In this document: positions 10,611 through 21,589 of the stretch, one piece after another | Position numbering within the stretch: position 1 is the stretch's first letter | How the letters are laid out: each line of letters starts with the position of its first letter | Position numbers and translations under genes: made by a program | DNA from: Acanthaster planci | Taxonomy: Eukaryota > Echinodermata > Asteroidea > Valvatida > Acanthasteridae | Direction of reading: 5' to 3' | Assembly (NCBI RefSeq): GCF_001949145.1 | Contig: NW_019091360.1 | Location: 2,893,610 to 2,957,609 of the forward strand | DNA: 64,000 nt | The notes under the pieces: generated by a model | What the model was told of the DNA's origin: nothing | Databases searched by the model: none | What the model saw: only the letters and a program-made list of their open reading frames with translations

Positions 10611-13260
10611 CTACAGGAGAAAAAAAGAAACAACGAAAAAATGAAAGTTGACACAAGCTTGCTGAACATGACGGCTCAGATAGAAAAACAAAGCGGCTCC
10701 TATCCGCACGCATTAATTTCGTTGCCGGTGGACTTTGGTAAAGCAAGAGGTCTCTCGTAAATCTTGAATGTGTACACACCGCAAGTACCTCATCCTAACT
10801 ATTAGACAGACTTATATCAAAGAATGTCAATGCACGGCACGTCAACAGACCCTCGTACTCGTTTACACAAGCGATGTGCTTCACATCTTTTCTACGATCC
10901 CTGCGGCGAGATGTTCGTTCGTCCTTCTACATCCTCTTCGACCGCAACATTTTGCCGTCGTCACTACCTCAGTGTATACACATTGCGCTATCTGTGGTGA
11001 AGACGCCCAAAGGATCCATTCAGCAAGAGAGAAATTATTCCGCTTGCATGACTGAAATTGGGTTTACTCTTGGGACGACAAACACTCATAGTTCTGTTAT
11101 GACATGGCCCAGTGGACATAGTTTTTCCGTGTCACGGAATGGCCCAACGCTTTTAATCTCTTCATCCGTTGAACTGTTTCGAATAGTTTTTTTTATTATT
11201 ATTTTGAATGCTATAAATGGGCTGTGCTCCACGCCCTCGGCGTCTGTGTCCCTCAACGTGACGCTGCGCCGGGTCGCTCCGTCCCATTAATGCTGTATTA
11301 TTGTGTATACTCTGTTTGATTGGATCTGAGTTGAATATGTTCCTAGAAATCTGCTTCATCTGTCTTTGATTCTGCATGGTGTCGATGAAGTTTGGTTTGG
11401 TGTGGGGGCCATTGCTATCCGGTTCATAAGTGTGCACTGCACATAGGGTTACATGCATTGATCGCCGTTTTGGAACCATGGAACCGGAAGTTAACGCGCA
11501 ACTTCAGCGATTGTCCAATGAGAGCCTGCAAATCGTGGCGCGTCCGCCTTTGTGACGAAGTCACTTACGAACCAGATACCTGCGCCGCCACGCAGTCACG
11601 TACTTCTCATGATGATTGACCTTTTTTTTTCCCCCGAAGAATTCTGTAGATATTAGTGTAGCGTAGCCGTTTTTATTCACGGTTCATTTCTCAATTAACC
11701 GCTGCAAGACGTAGTGTACAGGGTTCATTTCAATTTACGGAAACGTTGGACTATCTTCGTGAAATTACCCATCGAGTGCCACTTTTGTACCAAGGTCTTT
11801 TCAACATAATTTCATGTAAAAGCGAAAGTGATAGAGAAACTTGTTCTCGATCTGTTTGCGACTACAATCTTATGCTACTTTCATTCCCCATTTCCTTCTG
11901 ATGTATCAGTGTTTTATTTCGCGGCCTCCTATAAAACGTACGAAACGCCTGCTTCACATCAAATATGCCGAAGACTTAAAGGTCGTCCTTGTTAAACATG
12001 GGGGCTTGTGTGGAATCTTCGCAGAGCAAATCAAGTCAAATCAGAGGGAGTAGTTCGTGTGGAGGATGAGTCAACATCGCTACAGTTTGTCCGTCTGGCA
12101 GAACCAGGGCCCACGTGGGTGTGTTTGAGCGGCACGCGGCATGCCCTCCATTCGACCTAAATAATTCCTTCATCAAACATCAACTCGAGAGGTACTCTGC
12201 GTGCGGATCAAACATAATTACGTATACTACAACTCGAACCTCCGTCGGATTTAATATCTTTGGCATTAGGCAAACACGGCGCGTATTCTGAGCACGAGCC
12301 TTTCTATGAAGAATGACAAAATGACTAAGAATGACAAAAAAGCAAGGCACTTCTGCGGTAAATATGCAGAACAGGTCAGCGAGGCCCATTATAAGGCTTG
12401 ATAGCGGCCCGTCTCGCTTGTAAGCTTAGTCGCTGTGAGCGCTGGGTGAGCGCACGGTGAGTACCGGGCGGGACAGCGGGAGGTCCCGGGCGGGCCGTGG
12501 GCTACTGATTAAATTTCCTCCCCCCCCCTCCACGTACAAGTCAATGGTTGTCTTCAACCCTCTCCTGCGTGTATCTTGGAGACGTGGGGTTAAAACTTAG
12601 CGCATCAGTCCTTGGTGATTAGTGAGGGACTTCAAGGAGTAGATGATGGACAACTGGGCCGTTTGCATGAGAGCAAAATGGAAGGCCTGTTTACGGATAA
12701 AAGATGGGCAGTGAACATGTCGCTAGCTAATTACCCTTGATTAAAAGGATCTGTAAAATGCACAATATCCTGTGAACAGGTGGATGTGGCACGACAGGTT
12801 TTTATTAAGTTGATAGCACTTAGTTAGTCCAGTGAATAATTTGGTTATTCACAGCTGTGCAGTGTTTTTAATAATGCACATGATTAGGTGTTATGCGACA
12901 ACGGGTCACGCTAAACTGCATGCGGGCATACCCGTATCAGAACGACATAAATATACTTGTTAGCCAACAATTATGCCGACTGTGCCTCAGTTTTACAGTT
13001 CGGTTGAACTTGAAACCCAACCGTCTTTAAAACTTTTTGGTAAAAATGAATGATTTGATTGGCTCTGTTCCCGTTGGAGGATTTCAGCTGGTTAAATTGG
13101 CTATTAACCCTTAACATCGGTAAATGAACTTGCCGTTCTTCGCTAGCAACTTCAAATAGGGATCAGTATGCTTGCTGCCCTCAAGAGCATCAATAGGTCC
13201 TATAAAAGAGTACCGTTACTTTGTATGAATTCTGGTCTCCAGTCCATGACCATCACTCAC
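10611..13260 (-). other. Synaptotagmin intron 1 of the C2 region
   Basis: Bounded by donor CACAG|GTGAGTG at 13260 and acceptor CCTGTAG at 10611. A GC-rich, G-run-containing stretch at about 12390-12520 stands out from the AT-rich surroundings and ends in a C-run near 12523-12530. Open frames around 10870-11480 on both strands are unassigned. No exon is supported. Confidence 0.8.
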
Positions 13261-14148
13261 CTGTGCCGAGCATTTGATGACGTCTTCCTCAAAGCGTTCG
13301 CCCTTGACGAGGTCGCGGTCATGACCCAACAAGTTCGTAATTGTCACTTCCCCGATCAGATCGTGCCGGGAGAACCGATCGAAATCGTACACGGTAAATT
13401 TCAACGTCTTTTCCGGTAGATCGTTGAACGGCACTGTAAAGGTGAACTTCTCGTCAAAGTAAGGGTCGCAGTTCTTCCGATGCACCTTGGTCTGGTACTT
13501 CTTCTTTCGATCCGCAGGATAGAGGTGGATTTTTACATAAGGATCGGAAGTTCCAGAAAAGTCTTTCGCAGGCAAACCGGTAGCCCGGTCGACGTGGACG
13601 TGAAGCGACTCCGTCGGATGGTCGTACTGCAGCGAGAAGTACAGTTTACCGCACTTGTCCGAGTCCTTGCCCCCTCGATCCTGGGAGCTGTCGCGGTACA
13701 ACTCGGGCCGCAGCGTGCCGAGCTTGGGCTGCTCCTTCCGGTGGACGTTCTTGACGGAAAACTCAATGTTGGCGAGGTTAAGCTGCAGAGAGAGCTGTCG
13801 CTGTCGCTTGAAGGCTTCCTGGCGGACTCTCTGCGGCAGCAACGGCACCGTGGCCTGGCGGGGCAGCACTTTGAGCGGGGAGGCGTTGGGGCTACTCGGC
13901 GCCCCGGGACTCCCTGCACCGTCCTTACCGTAGCTCATCCCGCTCTCGTTCTCCGAGTCCGAGTCGGCCTCGTAGCACACTTTCCGCTGGATGGTGTAGG
14001 TCTCTGTCTGCGCAACTCGGTTCTTGAACCTGCGCGCGCAGACCACCGCGACGAAGGCGATGACGAGGATGAGTGTGGTCAGCGACACTGGGATGGCGAT
14101 GGTTTCCAGTGGAATACCCGTGCTGCCGCCTCCTGTTGGGTTAGACAT
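13261..14148 (-). CDS. Synaptotagmin exon: transmembrane helix, linker and C2A
   Basis: From ATG 14148 the exon gives 296 residues. Residues 1-15 are a short lumenal segment (MSNPTGGGSTGIPLE); about 16-37 are a hydrophobic helix ending at Cys37, followed by the stop-transfer ARRFKNR. A polar linker is acidic at 60-68 and Ser/Pro/Gly-rich at 76-92. C2A spans about 165-290. Ca2+ ligands Asp196, Asp202, Asp255, Asp257 and Asp263 are all visible in KDFSGTSD and YDFDRFSRHD. Cys37 and Cys58 are possible acylation or disulfide sites. A TGA lies in frame 24-26 bases upstream of the ATG codon, and the ATG context (TTGATGT) is weak. An acceptor-like CTAACCCAACAG ends at 14133, so a spliced form starting at 14132 in phase 1 is equally possible. 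The whole C2A being in one exon is notable. Confidence 0.96.
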
Positions 14149-17100
14149 CAATTGGAGATGATTAAAACATCATGGCCAATCAACTGCAAGGTGTTAAATA
14201 CGCATATGGTGACTGCTACCAAATCACGGTACAACTTGGGCACAGATTTGCAGATGGTCACAGTACAAACCGCCTGAATTATCCACAAGTTGTTGTGGAC
14301 AGCACAGGCAGTTTATCGTGACGGTGGTAATATGCAAATGGGGGAAAACATACAAATGGGACGGTGTAAGCGCCGTACATATTCATTCAAACACCACAAG
14401 TTTGAGAGCAAATCAAATAAACTGGGGCGCTTGTTCAATCGAACAAACTCGCTGTATTAATAAAAAGAATAGAAATCGGTAGCAACTATTGCAGGAATAC
14501 GACTTTGCGTGCTGATTGCGGCCTTTTATAACGTCGTGTGGGCCGGGGGCCAACGTACAAGGAACGTGCAATAAGGTGGATCCAACATTGCAGACAAGAT
14601 CCCACGCAGGACAGGGGTCATCAATTTTACATAGCACAATGTTCCTTTATCATGAACTCCGCTGGCGAACGCCCACGCATAATCCAACGCGGAAATGCTG
14701 TCGGCAAATAAAGACGGTAACTTCGAAGACATGGACTGAGGGGGTAAGATCGCCTAACGAAGACTTAAGTGCAGGTCCGACTTCGACGAGAATGAATTGG
14801 CCACTTGTGGTTTTCAAAATGGCCTCTTTCGTTTAAACAATCATTCTCGAAAGGTTATGGCGGTGCTTACGGAAAAATTAAGATTACGATTTTTCTGTGC
14901 ACGCAATAGGTCCTAATCAGTGCTTTTTTACTTTTTACCTTCATGTAATTGTATCTTTTTAAACATAGAACACACAGCTTTCCTGTTGTTTTTCAATTCA
15001 AAGCAGCATAACAGCAAATTGCCTGTAACTAACAAGTGATGGAGCTGTTTTTCTGGGTAGACACACGAGCCACGACATACACTGTTCCTCATTTTAAAAT
15101 GTACATTTTGGACTACAGTTCTCCCATGTTGAACAATTCAAGCTGCTCTGATCCCACAAGCCCCAACGTGCGGGAAATCACTGAAATGAGCTGGAATTCG
15201 AGAAAGAAGCTGTGAGCGTGGATGGAGAGCTTAACGGGAGTGAGTCAACGAACCGCTGCAGCAGGCTTTCTGCATGCCCTGGGCAGGTCTCCTGACTGCC
15301 CTGGGAATCTGAGGCTGGATGCCACTACGTCTGCAAAAAAAACCCTGCCGGATTTGAGAGATTACAGTGACTGTAACGCGGGCAAGCCTCCTCATTCTAA
15401 CCTCCCTCCATCCCGCTGGGGGGGGGTTTGTGGTATGGTTTTCAGTCATATGAAAGTTTCGGGTAATCACGATTCCGTACCCCCGGATTTCCCCGGGAGA
15501 AATCAGGTGACGGCTGCAAGGACTACCAAGGAACCAGAATCGCGGCCCCATACACGAAGGACGTGGAAGAATCGAAATTCGTTGCGAAGAGACGAGAATA
15601 TCACAAAATAGTAAGAGATCTCGACGGTCGAGTTTCTAACAGCAGAAGTCCGACACGTGTGCTGCTCTTAAACGGCAAAAGCCGTGTAAACACACTTTCG
15701 GAATGTGCGTTCTCACTGTCCCAAATCTCAGTTACGCACCACAATGACGATATTTTACTCACACCTATCGAACTTCCTTTTCAAAACATTACTGCCTAAC
15801 TTACTGTACGTAAAAACGATTCTGGAGTCAGCATATACGGAGTCAGAATATTTGGCAATAATACTGTGTCCGAGTACGAAATGTGTGCGTTTCAAAACCA
15901 AGGCAGGATTAACAAATAAAGAGCGACTGAGGCAAACACCAACTCTGACTGAACGAAATTAAAGCAAAACCTATCAAATAAAAATCAACAGAAAGATAAC
16001 ATTTTATAGTGAATGAAAATGTGTACCACCAGAACTACTCATTGATTAATATAGGGGATATTGACATCATCCCGACTAAAGTTGGGCGCAGTCGGCATAG
16101 CGAGTAGGCTTGAGAGTTGACCAAGAGCGATGAACACACAAAGGTTGGATCTCAGGCTCCAACTTTAGGCATCCAGGTTTTTTGGCATTGGGATCACTAT
16201 GGGGCATGGGCGATGCAGACGCTTGGTGGGCATTGCCGTGATGGAGGGCAGTAACGGTGACACGCCTCTTGAGAGGATCAAAGCTATGGCTTGGCACTGG
16301 CACGCCGAGGTTTATTAGGGACAACTCGGTCAAACTGATTATTAAAAAAGTGAAGTCCCTAAGAGCTCACAATAGCATTCACAGCTAGCAAAAAATGACT
16401 AACTTACATGTTCTTTCTAGTGACGCGCTCCCATTATTCAGACGACTTTAAAAATGTGCACTTGCAACTTCCCATCTCAACATTCCAGCAATTATAACCT
16501 TGCATGTCGTTTCAATTTAGATGGACGCGAAATGAGAAGTCGATCTCGGGCGACCTCTGCATTAATCGATAAAGACGCAGAGTTATGAACCTGCTTTCAA
16601 TTCCCAGAAATCAAAGGGTTAAATTAGCGAATGTGATACACGACGTAACACAGTTCTCAAATGGACAAACAGAAGCCTGGCCCTATACTCGCTAGCAACA
16701 TCCACCCGACATACCCATCGAACCATCCAAAATAATGAAAAAACCCATACCTCCAAAAGTACAGAAAATAGTCTTGATTTATTAAGCGTATGCCGAGCAA
16801 TCATCTTTGCCTGAACTGTTTTTAACACCAGGAGTCACTGAAACGCAAACGGTTCTGGGGGCCTCGTCTAGTTTTAATGCTCGACACTAATTCACCACCG
16901 CCAAAGGGTCTTTTCCACGACGCCGTCAATAATCACAGCTATCTGGGACAGAAATGTCACTTTTTCCTCCGTTAGCATCGAGGCTGATAGACTGTGGCGT
17001 GGGGGTCGTGGGCTCGTTCACTAACGGCCCATTTTCCCGTGCCCGGCCTCAAAGACTAGATGATTCTCAAAGACTGGTTGTCCCCCCCCGGTCGGTGCTG

Positions 17101-17189
17101 TTGTCCTCCTGGACACGTCTGTTAATTAATAGAAGCCATCGACTTCAATACGAGTTCTAGTTTGGTGTGCCGCTTGCGATGACAACGAT
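14149..17189. other. Upstream flank or first intron of synaptotagmin
   Basis: No exon is firmly supported. A moderately GC-rich pocket at about 15200-15560 has long open frames on both strands (129 codons plus, 106 codons minus) but no recognised protein. It contains a G-run near 15420 and could be regulatory. A second pocket, 16080-16330, is similar. The rest is AT-rich. Confidence 0.4.
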
Positions 17190-17402
17190 GGCCAATTTCA
17201 TAGAGCTGCTTGAGCACAAAATTTGCTTTACCATTACCAGCCAAAACTCCATGTGATGTATGCTATTTTGGAATGATATTCACCTGTCGCTTGGTTAGCA
17301 TGACAATCACATAGACTCTGAGCTGGAAACTTTTGTTTTTAAGCAAATTTTTTTTGCGCTTAAGCAAATTTTTTGCTAAAGCAACTCTATGAAATTGGCC
17401 CC
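17190..17402. mobile_element. Fold-back (MITE-like) element with GGCCAATTTCATAGAG ends
   Basis: The left end, 17190-17228, reads GGCCAATTTCATAGAGCTGC, then TTGAGCACAAAATTTGCTT. The right end, 17361-17402, is its inverted copy with a few changes. The right half also repeats AAGCAAATTTTTT twice in tandem. The total is about 210 bp with no coding capacity, the form of a short non-autonomous fold-back element. I recall very similar ends as a common dispersed repeat of echinoderm and other marine-invertebrate sequence, but cannot check that here. No clear target-site duplication is visible. Confidence 0.7.
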
Positions 17403-17803
17403 TCTTCTTAATAGTTACACAGGTCTGATGACTCGAATCTTTCACCTATTTTGTGCGCGAAACACGGCGACTCAAACTCTGAATTGAGTGGATAATACAC
17501 AAAATGAACAACATAATATCCTAACGGACCACCCTTTTTCATCAATCACTTTCAACTTGATGACTGCAAATAACTCTACCATGCGACATCTAATTTGAGC
17601 AGGGTGATTATAAGGGATTTCGTATTCATTTTCCGTAAAACAAAGAAAACAACGGACAACATGACAGTATGAAATATTAACCTGATGTTCCTGAAAGCTC
17701 AAAAGCTTGATACAACCGCTAGGAATAGTTAGCCAATAGGTCTGGGCCGACTGTGCACATCTAATAGTCATAGGCACAGCGCGAAATCATAAAGTTCCCT
17801 CAC

Positions 17804-17944
17804 GTGAATGCTCCCCGGGTGTACTTTGTGCCCACAGACTTGAATGAAAACGTTCCATAGGTGCCAGTAGTCTGTGTGTACGGGAAGTGTTCCTCCCAAG
17901 AGATGGCGTTGGAGGTGTCCAAAACTCCCACGTACACGACTTGT
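17804..17944 (-). CDS. Candidate internal exon, unknown protein
   Basis: On the minus strand an acceptor (AATTTCTCATAG) ends at 17945 and a donor, AC|GTGAGG, begins at 17803. The 141 nt between are open in one frame, 46 codons: QVVYVGVLDTSNAISWEEHF, then PYTQTTGTYGTFSFKSVGTK and YTRGAF. Amino-acid composition and lack of simple sequence look coding. Phase is 2 at both ends, so the exon could be skipped without a frameshift. I recognise no domain; the alternating aromatic/beta-like pattern suggests a beta-sandwich. It does not resemble any part of a synaptotagmin, so it would belong to a separate gene in or next to the synaptotagmin upstream region, or be a remnant. Reading the donor through gives an immediate TGA, so it could also be a terminal exon. 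Confidence 0.3.
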
Positions 17945-18074
17945 CTATGAGAAATTCCATTTCACGACCTATAAAACATTCATGTCAGATATAACTTGAT
18001 AAAATGAATGACCGTCGAGATTCTGATACCAGGGAGCCGTTAAAAAAAAGAACGGGCCGAGACACCTCGAGAAA

Positions 18075-18132
18075 ATGGATCTGGTTCGCCCAGCCCACGC
18101 TGATTACACCAGCTCGGCGGACTCTGACTCGA
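18075..18132 (+). CDS. Candidate first coding exon (plus strand), unknown protein
   Basis: ATG in good context (GAAAATGG) followed by MDLVRPAHADYTSSADSDS and a donor A|GTAAGC in phase 1. If not spliced the frame runs to 38 codons and stops at 18191. The Asp/Ser-rich end is typical of disordered N-termini. The next plus-strand acceptor of matching phase is at 18670 (see 18671-18879). No family is recognised. The exon is short, so chance is a real alternative. Confidence 0.22.
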
Positions 18133-18670
18133 GTAAGCCATTACATATGGTTGAGGGCGATCAAGATGGCACGTTTAAAATGACATTATGATCGATGTCG
18201 CAAAATCATCTTGAACCTGGAATATTACCGCCGTCGTCTTGCGTGGGCTCATGATTTTCACGAACAGCCCGCAGAAACCTGCACCAAGTGGGTCGCCAAC
18301 CGAATGAGCCATCCGCCGTTTCAAACAATGATACGGAATATTTTGAACATAGCAACCCACAGAACTAACACAGCTCAACTCACAATTGGGGCGCGTGGGC
18401 AGTGCAGTTCATCAACCATGTTGACTTTACCTCTCCCTTTCATGCACATAAAAGCCCACGAAAACAACATTTGAAGTGCTAGTTTAACACTGTGAATGCA
18501 TTCATTGCCTCACCTTCTCCGTTATTACGAAATGTAACTGTACCTATACTCCATCAGCATTAAAGAACACCGTGGTTCTCCGGTGGTTTTGCTTTGTATT
18601 GGCGATGGGGCTGATGAATTTAGGAATCCATGCGTCTGGTTCACTTTTTTTCTTCTCCTTTTCCTTTCAG

Positions 18671-18879
18671 TGGAAAGCGGTTTTCTTTTTTGGTACTCTG
18701 TATCTTCAGACTTGGAAATGGACACCCAAAGCCCATTTGCCGTGCCCCCTCAAATCCATTGTGGTGAGCATCTTGTTGATCCCTACAACATGGCTGTTTT
18801 TCTTTCTCCCACATTTTGCAAGGGAACACGAAAGAGAGCCTATTCCTTTGTGGAGCGTCAAAGAAGACATCAAATCTGA
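18671..18879 (+). CDS. Candidate second exon with stop, unknown protein
   Basis: A very strong acceptor (long T/C tract, CTTTTCCTTTCAG) ends at 18670. In phase 1 the exon reads ESGFLFWYSVSSDLEMD, continues TQSPFAVPPQIHCGEHLVDP and ends KGTRKRAYSFVERQRRHQI before TGA. This joins in frame to the 18075-18132 candidate. The phase-0 reading is also open to 18937 (WKAVFFFGTLYLQTWKW...TGSTPTRQQ), and the minus strand is open as well, so the frame is undecided. The tail RKRAYSFVERQRRHQ resembles the basic half of some bHLH proteins, and CGEHLVD resembles an insulin B-chain, but neither domain is complete; I make no functional call. Confidence 0.2.
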
Positions 18880-19949
18880 CAAGCGAAGCAAAGACTGCGG
18901 AACCCATACCGGGTCGACGCCCACGCGGCAGCAATGAAAATCGGAAAGTGTAATTGAGTAGCCGTCGACGTCGCTCCATAAAGCCAGGTAGCTAAACTCA
19001 AACCCCAGTGCCCGTTAGCTATTTCGTGTTTGAATTGACGCTTTTCTCAAGTTAGTTTCAGTGACTTATTCTAGCTGTACGGTATAGTCTAGGTTGTAAG
19101 ACGAAGCCACTTTGGTAAATCTTAGCATACAGTCCTATAAATAGACTTGTGATCAGAAATGCAGGTCAATCAGAAGAAAACCGGCGAAAAAGTAACCTCT
19201 TACAGTGGTAATAAAGCCAACTAAGACGGCTCAATGTTCTTCGATCAGGAGTCGTTTCCCAATATCACGTCTATATTGGTAAGTTTTATGAAATCATATC
19301 GAAGGTGGATTTTTCTTTAACAGACAATTCCGTAGAGGGTGTAAAAGTGCCAAAGATACGGTCTACACCGTACGTAAAAGTTAAGAATTCTCGTATTGTT
19401 CAGGATCTTTGGTGAAACGTGCAACAGCAGTAGAGCGCTGAAGCGCTATTGCGAACCCATTCTCGCTGCGGATCTAGCCAAGCAGAAGGAGCCCGTGCAC
19501 ACCCACTCACCAATCAAGTAACGTTAAACGCGGGAAACGCCACCCGTACTGATCGCCAAAAATGCCCGGGGCTGAACCCCAAACTGAGATATGCCAAAGT
19601 GGCATCGATTCCAGAGCCCAGGCAGGTACTGGCAGGTAGAAAGATAATAATGAGGATCACGGTGCTGTACCCACCGCCAACAGCGACAGTGATCGTGCAT
19701 CGCGTGCACGGCCAGCTTCTGTTAGGTCAAAAGACGCTCACGCCAAAGGTGAAAAACACATGATTGTGTGACAGATAGAATACAAGAGTTCCTACCGATT
19801 GGTTTAGTTGCTATTAAAAACTAACAGACCGTACAAACCAATCAGGGACACGTGAAAATATATTCCCTTAGAATTTCTGGTGGCTCAGTCCAGTCCCTTA
19901 CTCATCAATGGAATACAAGAAGAGAATTTGCCACAAAAGCAAGAATCTA

Positions 19950-20145
19950 CCCGCCTTGAAGAAGTACCCCCTCATCGGTTGAAAAGAGCTATGTTGGTGG
20001 GGGCTGTCCATTTTGTTGGCAGCGACGCAACCGCAACGCATGCATTTCATAGTCGTCCGTGAGCCAAAGAATAGCAGTTCCCACCAAAAAAGCCTCCGTT
20101 TCCAAGAAAACTGCGCCCTCTCTTTGTCCCGCTCGGGACCCGTAG
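19950..20145 (-). repeat. Dispersed repeat family, copy A
   Basis: The reverse complement of this stretch aligns with 49112-49307 and 55205-55397. Shared blocks include ATGAAATGCA.GCGTT.CGG, GCTCTTTTCAACCGATGAGG and, at the other end, CGAGCGGGA followed by GCGCA.TTTTC. All three copies are about 190-200 bp and diverged by substitutions and small indels, as expected for an old SINE or MITE family. No A-tail or clear tRNA-type promoter box is visible. Confidence 0.7.
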
Positions 20146-20518
20146 GCCGAGTTCGGGCGGCTTGTTCCTGTATGTTCAGGAACAGCTCGATTTGTTGTTC
20201 GTGGGTCTGCCGCTCGAACGCCGGGAACAAACAACCGGTTATCGCTGGTAGTTAGTGACAAGCAACATGCAACATGGCGGTGTCCATGTAGGGTACGTTA
20301 TTCGAGAGGTAATGTTTGGATGGGCAGAATTCTTTTCTATTTAAACAGGAACATTCATGTCTGTGTTACGGAAAATAATTAAGGTTAATTTTGCAAAACT
20401 TCCCATTGTCTATGGCTTTGGAAGCCATCTCTCTACTTTTTGCAGCTGTTCAAAATCAAAATCTCACGAGGTTTTCTGTGTGTTCCTGTAAAACCCTGAC
20501 AAGGAGGTGGTGTGTGAT

Positions 20519-20589
20519 CCTGTTCCGAGAACAGTGTTCTTGAGTCGTGTGTTCGAGCTCGAGAACAAGAAACCCGTGTCAAGAACAGG
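20519..20589. promoter_or_regulatory. Cluster of GAACA/TGTTC palindromes
   Basis: Within about 70 bp the half-sites TGTTC and GAACA recur at least six times. One group is the near-perfect palindrome AGAACAGTGTTCT (20528-20540) and another is GTTCGAGCTCGAGAAC (20551-20566). The block itself starts CCTGTTC and ends GAACAGG. It could form a hairpin or bind a dimeric factor of nuclear-receptor type; this is a pattern observation only. Confidence 0.2.
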
Positions 20590-21589
20590 CCACCCGAACT
20601 CGACCATAGCGACGCTAATCCTGTTAACCCCCGCTAAAACTCTTGGTGGCAGCAGACTCACCACATCCCAGACTTCAGTCATACTGCTGTTGACAGCTTG
20701 GTACTAGCTACTTCTTTATCGTTCCCTTTTGGTCTTCTATTTATTTGTAAAATCTGAAACCATTTCATCGAGCACTTTTTATGAAATGGAACCTTCCCGG
20801 TCAACAAGGTTTTACAGCAGCGGCCACTTACCGCCTGCCAATGACACGCAACGGCTCACTCGTTAATTGTCACGTCTGGCCCTGCAGAGTTTAGTGCGTG
20901 AAACTGTGCAGTCTGTCCTCAGGAACCGATGCGTTTCACACCAATTTGCTGTTCATCTGATCTGACTAGACGATGAACTCTATATGACATAGCGCCGTCG
21001 ATTTTACAGTGGGTTTGGTTAAGTTTACGTAAGAATGTCGTTTACCAGCGCCTGAACAGACGCGGGAGACTAAAGGTTGACTACATTGTGTGCGTGTGTG
21101 TCGGGGGGGGGGCTGTGTACAGATGCGTCGATGGACAATTAGAACAAGGTAAAGCTTTGGACAAAATTACCTTCAAAGGAGAAATCAGGATAGAGATCCT
21201 TCAAAAACGGAAAGACAGATTATCCGCAGTCGGAGAACTACATTACGTGTGCGATTTGGTCCAACAAGTGGCCTGCGCAGCAGCACACCTTATAGCCCGC
21301 ATGCAATCCATGCCGTGGGCAGTTCCACACGTCTTAAGCACTGCCCACCTATAACAAGCGTCCTTCTAATATGACACATACAGAGACTAACCAAAGGTCG
21401 ACATTGTAAGACAAAAAGTCAAGTGTTACTACACACAGAAAACTGCACACCACACTCGGCTATTCGCGCCCTGCCAAAGTTGGTGTCTAGTTTCCTACGG
21501 ATTTGCCTCATACGGAAAACGGTCGAGCAAATGTTAGTTTTCCCCCAAATACCTGAAGGACATGCAGAAGCCTCTGATTACATTGCATG

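Larger units (their letters stand above)
6118..14148 (-). other. Synaptotagmin gene (Syt3/6/9/10 class), C2A-C2B coding part complete
   Basis: Four minus-strand exons (13261-14148, 10490-10610, 7921-8092, 6118-6325) join in frame, phases 0, 1 and 2, with GT-AG borders. Introns are 2650, 2397 and 1595 bp. The product is a 462-residue synaptotagmin: short lumenal N-terminus, transmembrane helix about residues 16-37, basic and serine/proline-rich linker, C2A about 165-290, C2B about 297-435 and a short tail. Synaptotagmins are vesicle or plasma-membrane Ca2+ sensors that bind acidic phospholipids and SNAREs to trigger exocytosis. The C2B start ([20 protein letters not shown]) and C2A (LPAKDFSGTSDPYVKI, YDFDRFSRHDLIGEV) match the Syt3/6/9/10 branch rather than Syt1/2. 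I cannot pick the paralogue. All acidic Ca2+-binding positions are present. The true 5' end may lie further upstream (see 49966-50005). Confidence 0.96.
18880..21589. other. Non-coding stretch with one dispersed-repeat copy
   Basis: Holds the dispersed repeat at 19950-20145 and the GAACA/TGTTC palindrome cluster at 20519-20589, both listed separately. Open frames at 19450-19770 are unassigned: the minus strand shows a hydrophobic stretch followed by a donor-like GTGAGT at 19506, but each frame has a stop before it. A G-run lies near 21103. Confidence 0.4.

Noticed and set aside
13480-14277. 265-codon plus-strand ORF
   Set aside because: Shadow of the GC-rich synaptotagmin C2A exon on the other strand.
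18671-18879. Insulin-like B-chain (HCGEHLVD followed by a TRKR cleavage-like site) or bHLH basic region (RKRAYSFVERQRRHQ)
   Set aside because: The second B-chain cysteine is not at the required spacing and no A-chain is present. For bHLH, the helix-loop-helix is missing because a stop follows at once. Alternative frames are open too.
19510-19720. Hydrophobic minus-strand frame (VAVGGGYSTVILIIIFLP) with a following GTGAGT as a transporter exon
   Set aside because: Every frame has a stop before the donor, and no transporter motif is convincing.
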